The position numbers were made by a program, and so were the translations under genes. Shown here piece by piece: positions 32,496 to 39,948 of a stretch of 60,325 bases of DNA (the first letter of the stretch is position 1; each line of letters starts with the position of its first letter). The stretch comes from a virus. The notes under the pieces are model-generated. The model searched no databases, was not told where the DNA came from, and saw only the letters and a list, made by a program, of their open reading frames with translations. The DNA is taken from positions 1-60,325 of IMG/VR virus record IMGVR_UViG_3300006844_000009, one strand, 5' to 3'.

Positions 32496-33895
32496 CACTC
32501 CTCCATGTAGACCGTTGGGTCTTCGACGCCGGCCATCTTGAAGGCGGTCCGACGCATCGAGCAGGGGCCACACGTCCCGCAGTGGACTTCGCCACCGGAG
32601 TAGCATGACCACGTTAGGTGCCAGGGCATCCCCATGGCGGTGCCGAACTCGACGATCTCCGCCTTCATCAGCGTCCCCGCGGGCTGCGAGAACTGCAACT
32701 GGTGGTACGCCTTCACCGCGTAGGGGACGAGCGCCTGGAACTTGTTGATGAACTCCTGCTCGTTATCCGGATACGCACCCGCTTCCTCGAGGTTGTTCCC
32801 GAGGGCAATGACGTTGTACCCGTGCTTCTCCGCGTAAGCGAGTGCAAGAGACAGCATGACGGTATTTCGGGCGGGCACCCACTCATGAGCAAGTTCCGCC
32901 CCTGCGATTCCACCACGGGCATGGTTGATCTCCAGCGTGGCATCGGTAAGGACGGACCGAACGTCCTTCGAGAAGAAGTCGGTCTGGAGGAACACCGCTG
33001 GGATGTCGAGCTCCTTCGCAAGCGCCTCAACTGCTGCGACTTCCGGACCCTCCGCCTTGCACCCGTACTGCAGGTGGAAGAGCGTAACGTGGTCGCCGAG
33101 CTTGTCGTGGACGTACGCTGCGTACGAGGAGTCCAACCCGCCACTGCAGACCGCAAGTACCTTCCGCTGCGTCGGAATCGGCTGTAGTGGGTGCAGGTCG
33201 ATCCCACCGGGAGTGATCCGACCGAAGGAGTAGCAAGGGATCTCCTGCACGCTCGGCTGGGTGATGGCGTTGTACGAGTGACCGAGGTACTCTCGCTGTG
33301 AGGCGAGCTGTATCACGGACCCGTTGGCGGAGCCCTTCACGAACAGCGGTTTGTAGTTCGTCGCGAACCACAGTGTCTCTGGGTCGCCGGTCACGTTCAT
33401 CGCCAAGATGGCGAAGGACCCGACCAGCTTGCGCGTGACCGTCAGCTCGAAGCCGCACACATCGAGTGCAAGCCCGATCGCGTACGAGTCGATCTCCGTC
33501 GGCGCGGTTTGGCCTTCGTGGCCGTAGATCTCGATCAGGTGCTTGTCGTTCGCGATCGTCCCGTTGTGGACGAACACCCACCGCCCGCTTGGACTGGTGT
33601 ACGGTTGGATGTCTCCCGGACCCATGCCTCCGCGAACCCACTCCGTAGTCGGTTCACCTCTACGGTTGCCGAGGATGCGCTTCGTTTCGCTGGGTGACTG
33701 GACCAGTAGGTCCCGCAACGCTTCGAGTGGGTCGTCAAGCCCGTTGCTGACGGTCTGCGTCAGAACGCTGTCCGCACACACGAGTCCCCAACAGCGACGA
33801 CCGCGAGCCTCGCTCCGCCGCCACGTCTCGAGGATGTCGTCTATGCTGTCGACCGGCATTCTGCTGGTGACTACTGCTCCGAAGATGCCGCACAC
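32495..33895 (-). CDS. queC: Gat-QueC fusion, 7-deazaguanine synthesis
   Basis: 466 residues. GTG 33895 is chosen rather than an upstream ATG because it puts the catalytic Cys at position 2 (CGIFGAVV), as needed by class II glutamine amidotransferases, and GGAGGG lies 10 nt upstream. Residues 1-230 are the Ntn amidotransferase; residues about 250-466 are QueC, with PP-loop SGGLDSSYA and the C-terminal zinc cluster CGTCGPC. QueC turns CDG into preQ0 through an amide intermediate (ADG). A built-in ammonia source could favour preQ0 or stop at ADG. Confidence 0.93.
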   Translation of the reverse strand: MCGIFGAVVTSRMPVDSIDDILETWRRSEARGRRCWGLVCADSVLTQTVSNGLDDPLEALRDLLVQSPSETKRILGNRRGEPTTEWVRGGMGPGDIQPYTSPSGRWVFVHNGTIANDKHLIEIYGHEGQTAPTEIDSYAIGLALDVCGFELTVTRKLVGSFAILAMNVTGDPETLWFATNYKPLFVKGSANGSVIQLASQREYLGHSYNAITQPSVQEIPCYSFGRITPGGIDLHPLQPIPTQRKVLAVCSGGLDSSYAAYVHDKLGDHVTLFHLQYGCKAEGPEVAAVEALAKELDIPAVFLQTDFFSKDVRSVLTDATLEINHARGGIAGAELAHEWVPARNTVMLSLALAYAEKHGYNVIALGNNLEEAGAYPDNEQEFINKFQALVPYAVKAYHQLQFSQPAGTLMKAEIVEFGTAMGMPWHLTWSCYSGGEVHCGTCGPCSMRRTAFKMAGVEDPTVYMEE

Positions 33896-34713
33896 GCTAG
33901 GAACTCCCTCCATGCTGCCATGTTGTTTCGTGCCATCCCAAGTGCGGATGGGTTGGTGCTGCAGAACGCGAAGTACCCGATCGACCCACCGAACTTCTTC
34001 CTACCGGGGTACGTTGGCACCGGCTTCGTGTCCGGGCGTACCGCCTGCATGTTGAGTCCCCACGTCACGAACTTCCCCGTATCGGTCGATCGGACGTTCT
34101 TCCGCATCCACTCGCTGCGGATGTCTTCGAGGTCCTCCCGAACACCGTTCAGGTGCCACTGCTTCCCCCCAATCACTAGCTGCAGGGATCGCACAGCCTC
34201 CTCTCGCCTTATCCCGAACAGGTCGTCGATCTCCTCTTGGATGCCGACAACCGACACGTCCGACAGCTGTGCTAGGTCTCGGGCGTAGAACAGGTATTCC
34301 CGCCAGGTCTTTCCGTGTGGAACGACCTGGAAGGCTGGCCTTCTGTCCGTTAGTGGCACAAGAGGCCAGATTTCCCCGCGCAGAATGTTCAGGCCCTCCC
34401 GCGTCATTCGTGCGGACTCTCCTGGATCGTCCATCCGGTCGGGCAGGACGATCTCGAGTGTGTTCTTCCCCGATGGCATGACGGAGTACAGCGCCGCCCA
34501 CGCGGACAGTAGGGTCCCCGGATTGCTTCCCTCCGGTCGCTCGAAGGCGAGCGAGTCGATGATGACGGAGTCTCCCCGCTCGACGCAGTCCAGATAGTGG
34601 TTCCGGTAGGTGGTGTTGCCCACGATCATGTCCGCGATCACGAGGTGGTATCTCTCCGACTCGTCGATCAGCGTCTTCAGGTGAGCCACGGGAACGATGT
34701 TGGCTAGCTTCAC
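33871..34713 (-). CDS. DpdA-like DNA transglycosylase
   Basis: 280 residues, GTG start. The sequence has features of the TGT/DpdA family (LPDRMDDPGES; VGIQEEIDDLFGI; a GKFVTWGLNMQAVRPD stretch), which swaps guanine for a 7-deazaguanine base in nucleic acid. In phages such enzymes act on DNA. It overlaps the Gat-QueC gene by 25 bp and follows FolE and QueD, so the substrate is probably preQ0 or ADG made by its neighbours. Shorter than bacterial TGT (about 370), in line with phage DpdA forms. Confidence 0.8.
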   Translation of the reverse strand: MKLANIVPVAHLKTLIDESERYHLVIADMIVGNTTYRNHYLDCVERGDSVIIDSLAFERPEGSNPGTLLSAWAALYSVMPSGKNTLEIVLPDRMDDPGESARMTREGLNILRGEIWPLVPLTDRRPAFQVVPHGKTWREYLFYARDLAQLSDVSVVGIQEEIDDLFGIRREEAVRSLQLVIGGKQWHLNGVREDLEDIRSEWMRKNVRSTDTGKFVTWGLNMQAVRPDTKPVPTYPGRKKFGGSIGYFAFCSTNPSALGMARNNMAAWREFLACAASSEQ

Positions 34714-34946
34714 GGCCGGAGTGCCACCTTCCAGACGAGGTACACACCCGCGATGGCTGCTGCGACTACTGCGCAGCTGAGAACGATCGCGATCGCGACG
34801 CCTATGCCATAACCGAGTCGCTCGAGGAACGGCTTCTTCTTCGGTGTCGTCATCCGCTTGAACCCATCCTCTCCGTACAGACCCCGGACCATCTCACCGA
34901 GGGTTCCGTAGTCGGGTTTCGCCGGTTCCTGCTTGCGTAGTTGCAT
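34710..34946 (-). CDS. Single-pass membrane protein
   Basis: 78 residues: a soluble basic N-terminus (residues 1-43, with TTPKKKPFLERLG) and one C-terminal transmembrane helix (about 48-73, VAIAIVLSCAVVAAAIAGVY). Overlaps DpdA start by 4 bp. Lying inside the modification cluster, it may be unrelated cargo. Function unknown. Confidence 0.8.
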   Translation of the reverse strand: MQLRKQEPAKPDYGTLGEMVRGLYGEDGFKRMTTPKKKPFLERLGYGIGVAIAIVLSCAVVAAAIAGVYLVWKVALRP

Positions 34947-34947
34947 G

Positions 34948-35568
34948 CTACGGCCTCCTCATCAGCCGGAGGAACTCCTCCCGGGCTCCCATCTCGTCCT
35001 TGAACACGCCGCGTACTGCGGAGGTCACCGTCACCGCCGTCGGCTCCTTAACGCCGCGTAGCGACATGCAGCCATGCGCTGCCTCGATGACGACCATCGC
35101 ACCCTTCGGGTTGAGGTGCGTCGTGAGTGCATCCGCGATCTGTTGCGTCACCCGCTCCTGCACCGTGAACTGCTGCGAGAAGTAGTTCGTGATCCTCGCG
35201 AGCTTGCTCAACCCTACCACCCGCTTGTCGGGGATGTAGCCGACCCAAGCGTACCCGGTGACGGGTAGCCCGTGGTGGGCACACATGGAGGTGACGGAGA
35301 TCGGTCCGACCTGGACGAGCGAGTTGTGCTCGTCGTCGAACACGGCCTGCAGTAAGTCACCGGCGGCTGCAGGGTCGCCGTTCTTCCGGAACGACCACAT
35401 CCATGCAGCGACGCGCTCCGGCGTCTTCACGAAGTGCTGGTCCCCGAGGTCGTACCCCAAGCTCTTGAAGACCTGCCCCAAGTGGTACTCGAGCTCGTCG
35501 AGCTCGAGCGGCTTATACAAGCCCGTCTCCGCAGCTGTTGCATTCGTACCAGCGCTCAACGCTGCCAT
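34948..35568 (-). CDS. folE: GTP cyclohydrolase I
   Basis: 206 residues from ATG 35568. Zinc ligands are visible in SMCAHHGLPVTG and HGCMSLRG, and KTPERVAAWM is the family signature. It converts GTP to dihydroneopterin triphosphate, the first step to 7-deazaguanines. The start is uncertain: TTG 35562 and TTG 35520 have better-spaced ribosome sites and would give 204 or 190 residues. It shares its 5' end with a small zinc-ribbon gene in another frame. Confidence 0.92.
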   Translation of the reverse strand: MAALSAGTNATAAETGLYKPLELDELEYHLGQVFKSLGYDLGDQHFVKTPERVAAWMWSFRKNGDPAAAGDLLQAVFDDEHNSLVQVGPISVTSMCAHHGLPVTGYAWVGYIPDKRVVGLSKLARITNYFSQQFTVQERVTQQIADALTTHLNPKGAMVVIEAAHGCMSLRGVKEPTAVTVTSAVRGVFKDEMGAREEFLRLMRRP

Positions 35569-35701
35569 CCTTTCGGTACACCTTCTGAGCCGTCCCGCAG
35601 TAGCGTTCGTGGACGTCTCCGAAGCAGATGTCACAGACCGTCAGGTAACGGCCTGGTTCCCAGCAGACAGTGCACAGTGGTGTCGCTGGGATGTGGATCA
35701 A
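35513..35701 (-). CDS. Double zinc-knuckle protein
   Basis: 62 residues if started at TTG 35701 (TTGA overlap with the QueD stop); TTG 35716 would add five residues. Three Cys pairs are clear: CTVCWEPG, CDICFGD and CNSCGDG, so one or two zinc ions are likely. It overlaps the FolE 5' end by up to 56 bp in a different frame. Function unknown. Confidence 0.7.
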   Translation of the reverse strand: MIHIPATPLCTVCWEPGRYLTVCDICFGDVHERYCGTAQKVYRKDGSVERWYECNSCGDGLV

Positions 35702-36138
35702 GGTAGCGGTGCCCAAAAGGCGGAGTTGGTTGCGGTCTCACTGACCGTAACGCCGGCGAGCCGAACCTGTGCACCGTTCGTCACCTGCGGGAGGATGTCT
35801 TCCGTGACGACCTCCGCGATCTCTGCTGCGACCCGCTCGACCGTCGGGTTCCCGTTGAACGCGTACACCTTCAGATCGTGACCGCGGAAGACGTGGAACA
35901 GCGGATCCTGTCCATCCAGCAGCGTCCCGTGGTCGAAGTGGGTGTCGATCCACCCGCGGAACAGCTTCTTGAGCTCTCCGTACTCGATGACCATCCCGCG
36001 CGCGTCGAGCTGCGTCCACTCGACCATGATCTCGACCTTCCAGCTGTGGCCATGCAGGTTCTGGCACTTGCCCGGGACGGTCCACAACCTGTGGGCGGTC
36101 TCGAAGTTGTGCTGAACGCTGACACCGTGAAGTGCCAT
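35698..36138 (-). CDS. queD: 6-carboxytetrahydropterin synthase QueD
   Basis: 146 residues from ATG 36138 (GAGAGGCGGAA upstream; an earlier in-frame ATG at 36168 lacks one). Zinc His residues in FETAHRL and NLHGHSW, catalytic Cys in GKCQNLHGH, and the HFDHGTLLD motif are all present. It makes 6-carboxytetrahydropterin from the FolE product, the QueE substrate. First gene of the main modification cluster; element D lies just upstream. Confidence 0.94.
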   Translation of the reverse strand: MALHGVSVQHNFETAHRLWTVPGKCQNLHGHSWKVEIMVEWTQLDARGMVIEYGELKKLFRGWIDTHFDHGTLLDGQDPLFHVFRGHDLKVYAFNGNPTVERVAAEIAEVVTEDILPQVTNGAQVRLAGVTVSETATNSAFWAPLP

Positions 36139-36180
36139 TTCCGCCTCTCTTCTGTGCTTCCTTATCATGTTGCGCTGTCT

Positions 36181-36210
36181 CCGATCCGACCGTATACGAC
36201 GATTTAGACC
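36181..36210 (+). repeat. Dispersed intergenic element, site D
   Basis: CCGATCCGACCGTATACGAC followed by GATTTAGACC matches the element core at 23332-23363, with TGTTGCGC upstream in the place of TTGCCC. It lies 43 bp upstream of the QueD start and contains the stop codon of the gene at 36204. Confidence 0.75.
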
Positions 36211-36422
36211 GCTGCTTCTTCTAACTTCCTCGCGATAGCGCTACGGAACTCCGGCTTGATCTGGAACTCCGTATCGAGGTACCCCTGCTCTTGCAGGAGC
36301 AACGCGGTTCCGTGCTTGATGTAGTTCGCGATCGCTCGGCCGTCACGATGCGCAGCTAGCCTGATCAGTTCCCGCATCTCCTCGGTGTATGGGATGGTCA
36401 GGAACTTGTCCGCCACTGCCAC
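36204..36422 (-). CDS. Small helical, possibly ribbon-helix-helix protein
   Basis: 72 residues, GTG start 3 nt after GGAGGAAGCA region. The order strand (KFLTIPY), helix (EEMRELIRLAAHRDG), helix (AIANYIKHGTALLL) is the layout of ribbon-helix-helix DNA-binding proteins. Its location beside element D makes it a candidate regulator, but this is inference. Confidence 0.7.
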   Translation of the reverse strand: MAVADKFLTIPYTEEMRELIRLAAHRDGRAIANYIKHGTALLLQEQGYLDTEFQIKPEFRSAIARKLEEAAV

Positions 36423-36431
36423 TGCTTCCTC

Positions 36432-36833
36432 CTAACTCCACTTGCGGTCTGCGTACGCAAGCGCGTGCGCGAGTGCATCGGCGGCGTGTGGACCACCTGT
36501 GCACAGTTGTCGTGCTCTGCTCATCGCGTGCAGCCTAACCTGCGACGGTACGGCGGTGTAGCGTACGTGGTAGAACCGACACGCGTACTGGATGCCACCG
36601 ATCACCTTGAGGGTGACGTTCGACGCGTGCGAGCGTGGGCCGACTCCCAAGAAGTCCTCCGTGACGATCTCCAGGTCCGGGTAGGTACTGTGCCACCACG
36701 AGAGCAACGACACTGGGTTGAAACTGTCGTGGCCTACCTGTCGATTGTCGAGGACCCGCAATGAGGAAGGGGTAGCGCTGACGAGCGCTACCCCTATCGT
36801 CATGCCGGGATCGAAAGCCCCGACGGTAAGCAT
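36432..36833 (-). CDS. RuvC-like Holliday junction resolvase
   Basis: 133 residues. GAFDPGMTIGVAL (Asp8) starts the RNase H fold, ITVEDF-type IVTEDFLG gives the second acid and HAADALAHALAYA the C-terminal acidic pair region, as in phage RuvC-like resolvases. It would cut junctions or branched DNA before packaging. Its neighbours, an SSB-like protein and a Sak4-like ATPase, make a recombination module. Confidence 0.8.
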   Translation of the reverse strand: MLTVGAFDPGMTIGVALVSATPSSLRVLDNRQVGHDSFNPVSLLSWWHSTYPDLEIVTEDFLGVGPRSHASNVTLKVIGGIQYACRFYHVRYTAVPSQVRLHAMSRARQLCTGGPHAADALAHALAYADRKWS

Positions 36834-36836
36834 GAC

Positions 36837-37223
36837 TTACCAGTCGTGACCGTCGGAAGGCTTGACCGACTCCACCTTGTTCTGGATCCGGCCGTTCCAC
36901 TCTTCCTGCTTGATGACCAGAACGCAGTCGCGCCCGATCACGTCGTCCGGGTCAAGTTCCAGCGGGCCGTCGTCCACCTCGACGCCGAGCGCGACCAGAG
37001 CCTGCTTGAGGTTCCACATGGCCTTCGGCGAAAGGCTGTAGTTAGCCCAGTACTTCCGCTTCGGGTCCTTGCCCTGGTACTCCATCTCGATGTAGTGGTA
37101 CCCGCTGCCGCCGGCCTTGTCCGACAGCTTGCAGGCAGTGACGGTCGCCGCGTACTCGCCAGGCTCGACCGGTTCGAAACCACTCGACTCGGCTTGGCCG
37201 AAGTCGATAGTGATGACACCCAC
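36837..37223 (-). CDS. SSB-like protein (DUF669 type)
   Basis: 128 residues: OB-like beta-rich pattern (FEPVEPGEYAATVTACKLSD; YHYIEMEYQ; YWANYSLSPKAMWNLKQALVALG) typical of DUF669/DUF2815 phage single-strand binding proteins encoded beside Sak4 ATPases. One base separates its start from the Sak4 stop, so the two are co-translated. Confidence 0.78.
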   Translation of the reverse strand: MGVITIDFGQAESSGFEPVEPGEYAATVTACKLSDKAGGSGYHYIEMEYQGKDPKRKYWANYSLSPKAMWNLKQALVALGVEVDDGPLELDPDDVIGRDCVLVIKQEEWNGRIQNKVESVKPSDGHDW

Positions 37224-38027
37224 TTACTTACCCTCCTTCTGCGGGAACGTACGTGTCCCCTTGACGTGCTCGAGCAGCCGGCCCAGATTCGGGTTGTCCA
37301 GCTCCAGGGGCACCTGCGGCCCCGACTGCGGCTGCCGGTACTTGGCGACCACCTTCGGGGTGTTCTTCAGGATCATCCGTCGCGTCCGATCCTTCGGGCT
37401 CTCCGACAGATAGCCGATGGCGTCGACGATCTGGTAGAGGCCCTTCACCACGCCGGGAGTGATTGCCATCCGGATAAGCACCGTTCCGGTGGACTCGTCC
37501 TTCATCTCCTCGGCGTGAGCTGTGTACACCACGTTCCAGCCCTTCCGGACTGAGAACGACTCCTTCATGTCGCGGATGACGGCGAGCATGAGCTCGTTCG
37601 CCTTCCCGTACTCGGGCTGAGACGGCATGTCCGGCGTCGGGCTGGACTTCATCACGTACGCCAGACACAGCCGGTACGCGGCGGTGATGCTGTCGAACCC
37701 GATGGTGCGGTAGGTGTGTTCCGTCCGCTTCAGCCAGTCGATGATCCGGATGATGTCTTCCCAGGTCAGCGGCTTGTTCTCGGGATCCGGACCACGCCAC
37801 ACCACGACGTCCTCCCGGTCACCGAGGGACTTCATGCCCTTGTCGGTGTCGATGATGAAGACGTCAGCCCCGGCTTCGGAGTCCTGCGCGTTCGCGATGA
37901 GCGTTGTCTTTCCGCACCCGCCGTAGCCGAACACTACGAGGTTCAGGCCGTCCTTGCCGGCGGCGTCCTTCGCGGTCATCGCGCCGGGTGGCATGACCTT
38001 GGGCGGTGTTATGAGCGTCGTAGTCAT
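37224..38027 (-). CDS. Sak4-like RecA-fold ATPase
   Basis: 267 residues. Walker A GYGGCGKT (residues 34-41), DTDKGMKSL as the second acidic site, and a VVYTAHAEEMKD motif 3-like region. Sak4 proteins promote single-strand annealing with a phage SSB, which is encoded next. A ribosome site AAGGAGAAGG precedes the ATG. Confidence 0.85.
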   Translation of the reverse strand: MTTTLITPPKVMPPGAMTAKDAAGKDGLNLVVFGYGGCGKTTLIANAQDSEAGADVFIIDTDKGMKSLGDREDVVVWRGPDPENKPLTWEDIIRIIDWLKRTEHTYRTIGFDSITAAYRLCLAYVMKSSPTPDMPSQPEYGKANELMLAVIRDMKESFSVRKGWNVVYTAHAEEMKDESTGTVLIRMAITPGVVKGLYQIVDAIGYLSESPKDRTRRMILKNTPKVVAKYRQPQSGPQVPLELDNPNLGRLLEHVKGTRTFPQKEGK

Positions 38028-38235
38028 CCTTCTCCTTACCCCAGATGTTGCCGCTTGCGTCTTGGTGCAACCCCGAGTGTCCTTGACTACCGGTACACGG
38101 GGAGCGATACGGGTTGTTGTCGTGCTCGAACTTCTTGAGGCCGTAGTAGCGTGAGTGCCACCGGATCAGGTAGTGCTCACAACCCCGGCGGAATATCGCC
38201 GGCTTCACGTACGGGTTCAACCCCAGCGTATTCAC
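37864..38235 (-). CDS. Small zinc-binding protein overlapping two genes
   Basis: 123 residues from GTG 38235 (GAGGAAG 5 nt upstream). Residues 1-90 look genuine: GCEHYLIRWHS and SPCTGSQGHSGLHQDASGN, a Cys/His pattern seen in small actinophage proteins. The last 45 residues are basic and overlap the Sak4 gene in another frame, so the true 3' end is doubtful. Confidence 0.55.
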   Translation of the reverse strand: MNTLGLNPYVKPAIFRRGCEHYLIRWHSRYYGLKKFEHDNNPYRSPCTGSQGHSGLHQDASGNIWGKEKDDYDAHNTAQGHATRRDDREGRRRQGRPEPRSVRLRRVRKDNAHRERAGLRSRG

Positions 38236-39457
38236 GTCGCTTCCTCTCCATGATCCCCTCGAGGTCCGCGATGGAGTTTACCTCCTCCGGGCTGAGGTCC
38301 TTCTGTGCCTTCCGAGTCCCGTAGGTACCGATGCGGTAGTCGCGTCGGATCACGTACTCGAGGTCCTCCCCAAACTGCACGGCGTTGCATAGGTCCCGTA
38401 CGTTGCAGTCCCAGCAGCCGGACCAGGGGAAGTTCGGGTAGATCTTCGGGTCGACCATGTCCACCGCTAGGTGGCAGAGGTCACGCTCCCAGCGCTGGAT
38501 CGCCACCTGCTTGAAGTGGACCCGGTGTCGCGTATGGAACGGTGTCTGATCACCCGCGTCGCGTTCTTGCAGTCGCGCGATGAACGGCTCGTAGTGGTCC
38601 ATGAGCGTCTGCGGAACGCCGTCAACGACCTTCTGCTTCTTGCCCGCCATCAGCGGCAGGTCGTGCCAGGCGTCTCCGTGGCACTCCTGAATCCGCTTGA
38701 GCATCGTTTCTGCGTCCGTATCGACCCAAGCAACAGATACGGTGCCAGCCAGTAGGATTTGTGGAACCGTCGGAGTCTTCTTCGCGATCCCGTCGTAGAG
38801 CGCTCCCGCGACCGGGATGCCGAAGAGCTGCTGTGCAGCCCACGAGTAACCGTGCATCTGATCGTCGGTCTGGAGCGAGGAGAAGTCCGGCCGCTGCGAG
38901 TACGTCTTGTGCTCGATGAGCCAGACTTCCCGCGTGGGGGTGACGTTCCGCTTGCGGCCTAGTCCGTCGAACGTGCCGACAAGGAACAGCCGCGGGCCGG
39001 TGTAGTCGATCTCGTCTGCGTACTTCTCGAGCGGGATGGGAACGCGGAAGCTGACCTCCGGAGCGATGTACTCGTAGTCCCCTAGCGGGTTATCCCAACC
39101 CCACTTGTCGAAGTACCGCTGGATCATCGCGCGGACGAGAACGCGCGACTCCGCGAGCTGGTTCCGTTCCTCAAGCCCCATCGGGGCGCCAACACGGTCT
39201 GCGTACTCTCGTGCCACCCTCGCTGCTTCGACGTCGAAGAACTTCTCGATCGCGCCGAGCGGGTCAAGGCCGAGTGCCTGTGCTTCAAGTCCGTAGTGGA
39301 CCGCGGAGCCAACGTGTAGTGCGACTTGCGGTAGACCCTTGCGCTGGAGAGACCGTCGGTTCGGGCTCTGGAAGTCCCACGCTCTCCGGCACCGGAGGAA
39401 CTCTTGTCGCTCCGTAGTGGAGAAGCTCAACTCCCCGCTGGTATACCTTACCGCCAT
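38177..39457 (-). CDS. Cas4-like PD-(D/E)XK exonuclease
   Basis: 426 residues. Cys23 in the FLRCRRAW helix and the C-terminal WSGCWDCNVRDLC triad give the four-Cys iron-sulphur arrangement of Cas4/AddB-type nucleases; TFDGL and LIEHKTY supply the catalytic D...ExK. It could resect ends for the Sak4 annealing pathway. Leader from the 39505-39533 promoter may start with a 16-codon leaderless peptide whose stop overlaps this start. Confidence 0.85.
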   Translation of the reverse strand: MAVRYTSGELSFSTTERQEFLRCRRAWDFQSPNRRSLQRKGLPQVALHVGSAVHYGLEAQALGLDPLGAIEKFFDVEAARVAREYADRVGAPMGLEERNQLAESRVLVRAMIQRYFDKWGWDNPLGDYEYIAPEVSFRVPIPLEKYADEIDYTGPRLFLVGTFDGLGRKRNVTPTREVWLIEHKTYSQRPDFSSLQTDDQMHGYSWAAQQLFGIPVAGALYDGIAKKTPTVPQILLAGTVSVAWVDTDAETMLKRIQECHGDAWHDLPLMAGKKQKVVDGVPQTLMDHYEPFIARLQERDAGDQTPFHTRHRVHFKQVAIQRWERDLCHLAVDMVDPKIYPNFPWSGCWDCNVRDLCNAVQFGEDLEYVIRRDYRIGTYGTRKAQKDLSPEEVNSIADLEGIMERKRREYAGVEPVREAGDIPPGL

Positions 39458-39504
39458 GAGAACACCCGCCTGTCACACCTGCGTTCCTTGCTACCCATAG
39501 GTTA

Positions 39505-39533
39505 AGTTTAAGGGAGTAGCCAAGGGAACTCAA
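39505..39533 (-). promoter_or_regulatory. Leftward promoter
   Basis: Minus strand: -35 TTGAGT (39533-39528), 17-bp spacer, -10 TAAACT (39510-39505). Predicted start 39498, which is the A of an ATG opening a 16-codon frame (MGSKERRCDRRVFSWR) that ends across the start of the Cas4-like gene. Possible leader peptide coupling. Confidence 0.8.
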
Positions 39534-39568
39534 GTGTGTGACAAGCGGGTTCACCGGAATAGAGGAAC

Positions 39569-39775
39569 CTAAATCAGGCCGGGTGACATGTACAGATCTG
39601 GGTGCTCCTCAATGTATGCTTGCCCGGCGGCTCGCATCGCTTCCCACAGCTGCTCCGCTGCCCAATCATCGTGAGCCTCTCTCGCACCGAGGCACTTCCG
39701 GTAGTGCTCCACGGTCCAGAACTGCGTGTCGCTGATGACGATGGAGAAGGTCGCCCTGCATACCGATCCCGACAT
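39569..39775 (-). CDS. Hypothetical small protein
   Basis: 68 residues. ATG shares a base with the previous stop (TGATG) and GGAGGAG lies 3 nt upstream. Trp-containing helical core (EHYRKCLGAREAHDDWAAEQLWEAM). It lies upstream of the 39505-39533 promoter, so it belongs to the SNF2 transcript. Function unknown. Confidence 0.75.
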   Translation of the reverse strand: MSGSVCRATFSIVISDTQFWTVEHYRKCLGAREAHDDWAAEQLWEAMRAAGQAYIEEHPDLYMSPGLI

Positions 39776-39948
39776 CACTCCTCCAAGCGTAGGTAGACCC
39801 GTCCGTCTTCCGGGTCAAGCTCGACGTGGTGGATCTCGTAGACGGTCCCGTCGACCAGAGCGAAGACCTGCGTCCCTGTCCCCACGCAGGACCGTGCTTC
39901 GTTCGGGCACTCCTCCTTGAGCTTGTTCTCCAGCTCGTCGATGTTCAT
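39775..39948 (-). CDS. Hypothetical small acidic protein
   Basis: 57 residues, missing from length-filtered ORF searches. ATG overlaps the helicase stop (ATGA).It starts MNIDELENKLKEECP and has two Cys (EECPNEARSC) and an EIHHVELDPEDGRVYLRLEE end with 20% acidic residues. Coupled to both neighbours. Confidence 0.75.
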   Translation of the reverse strand: MNIDELENKLKEECPNEARSCVGTGTQVFALVDGTVYEIHHVELDPEDGRVYLRLEE

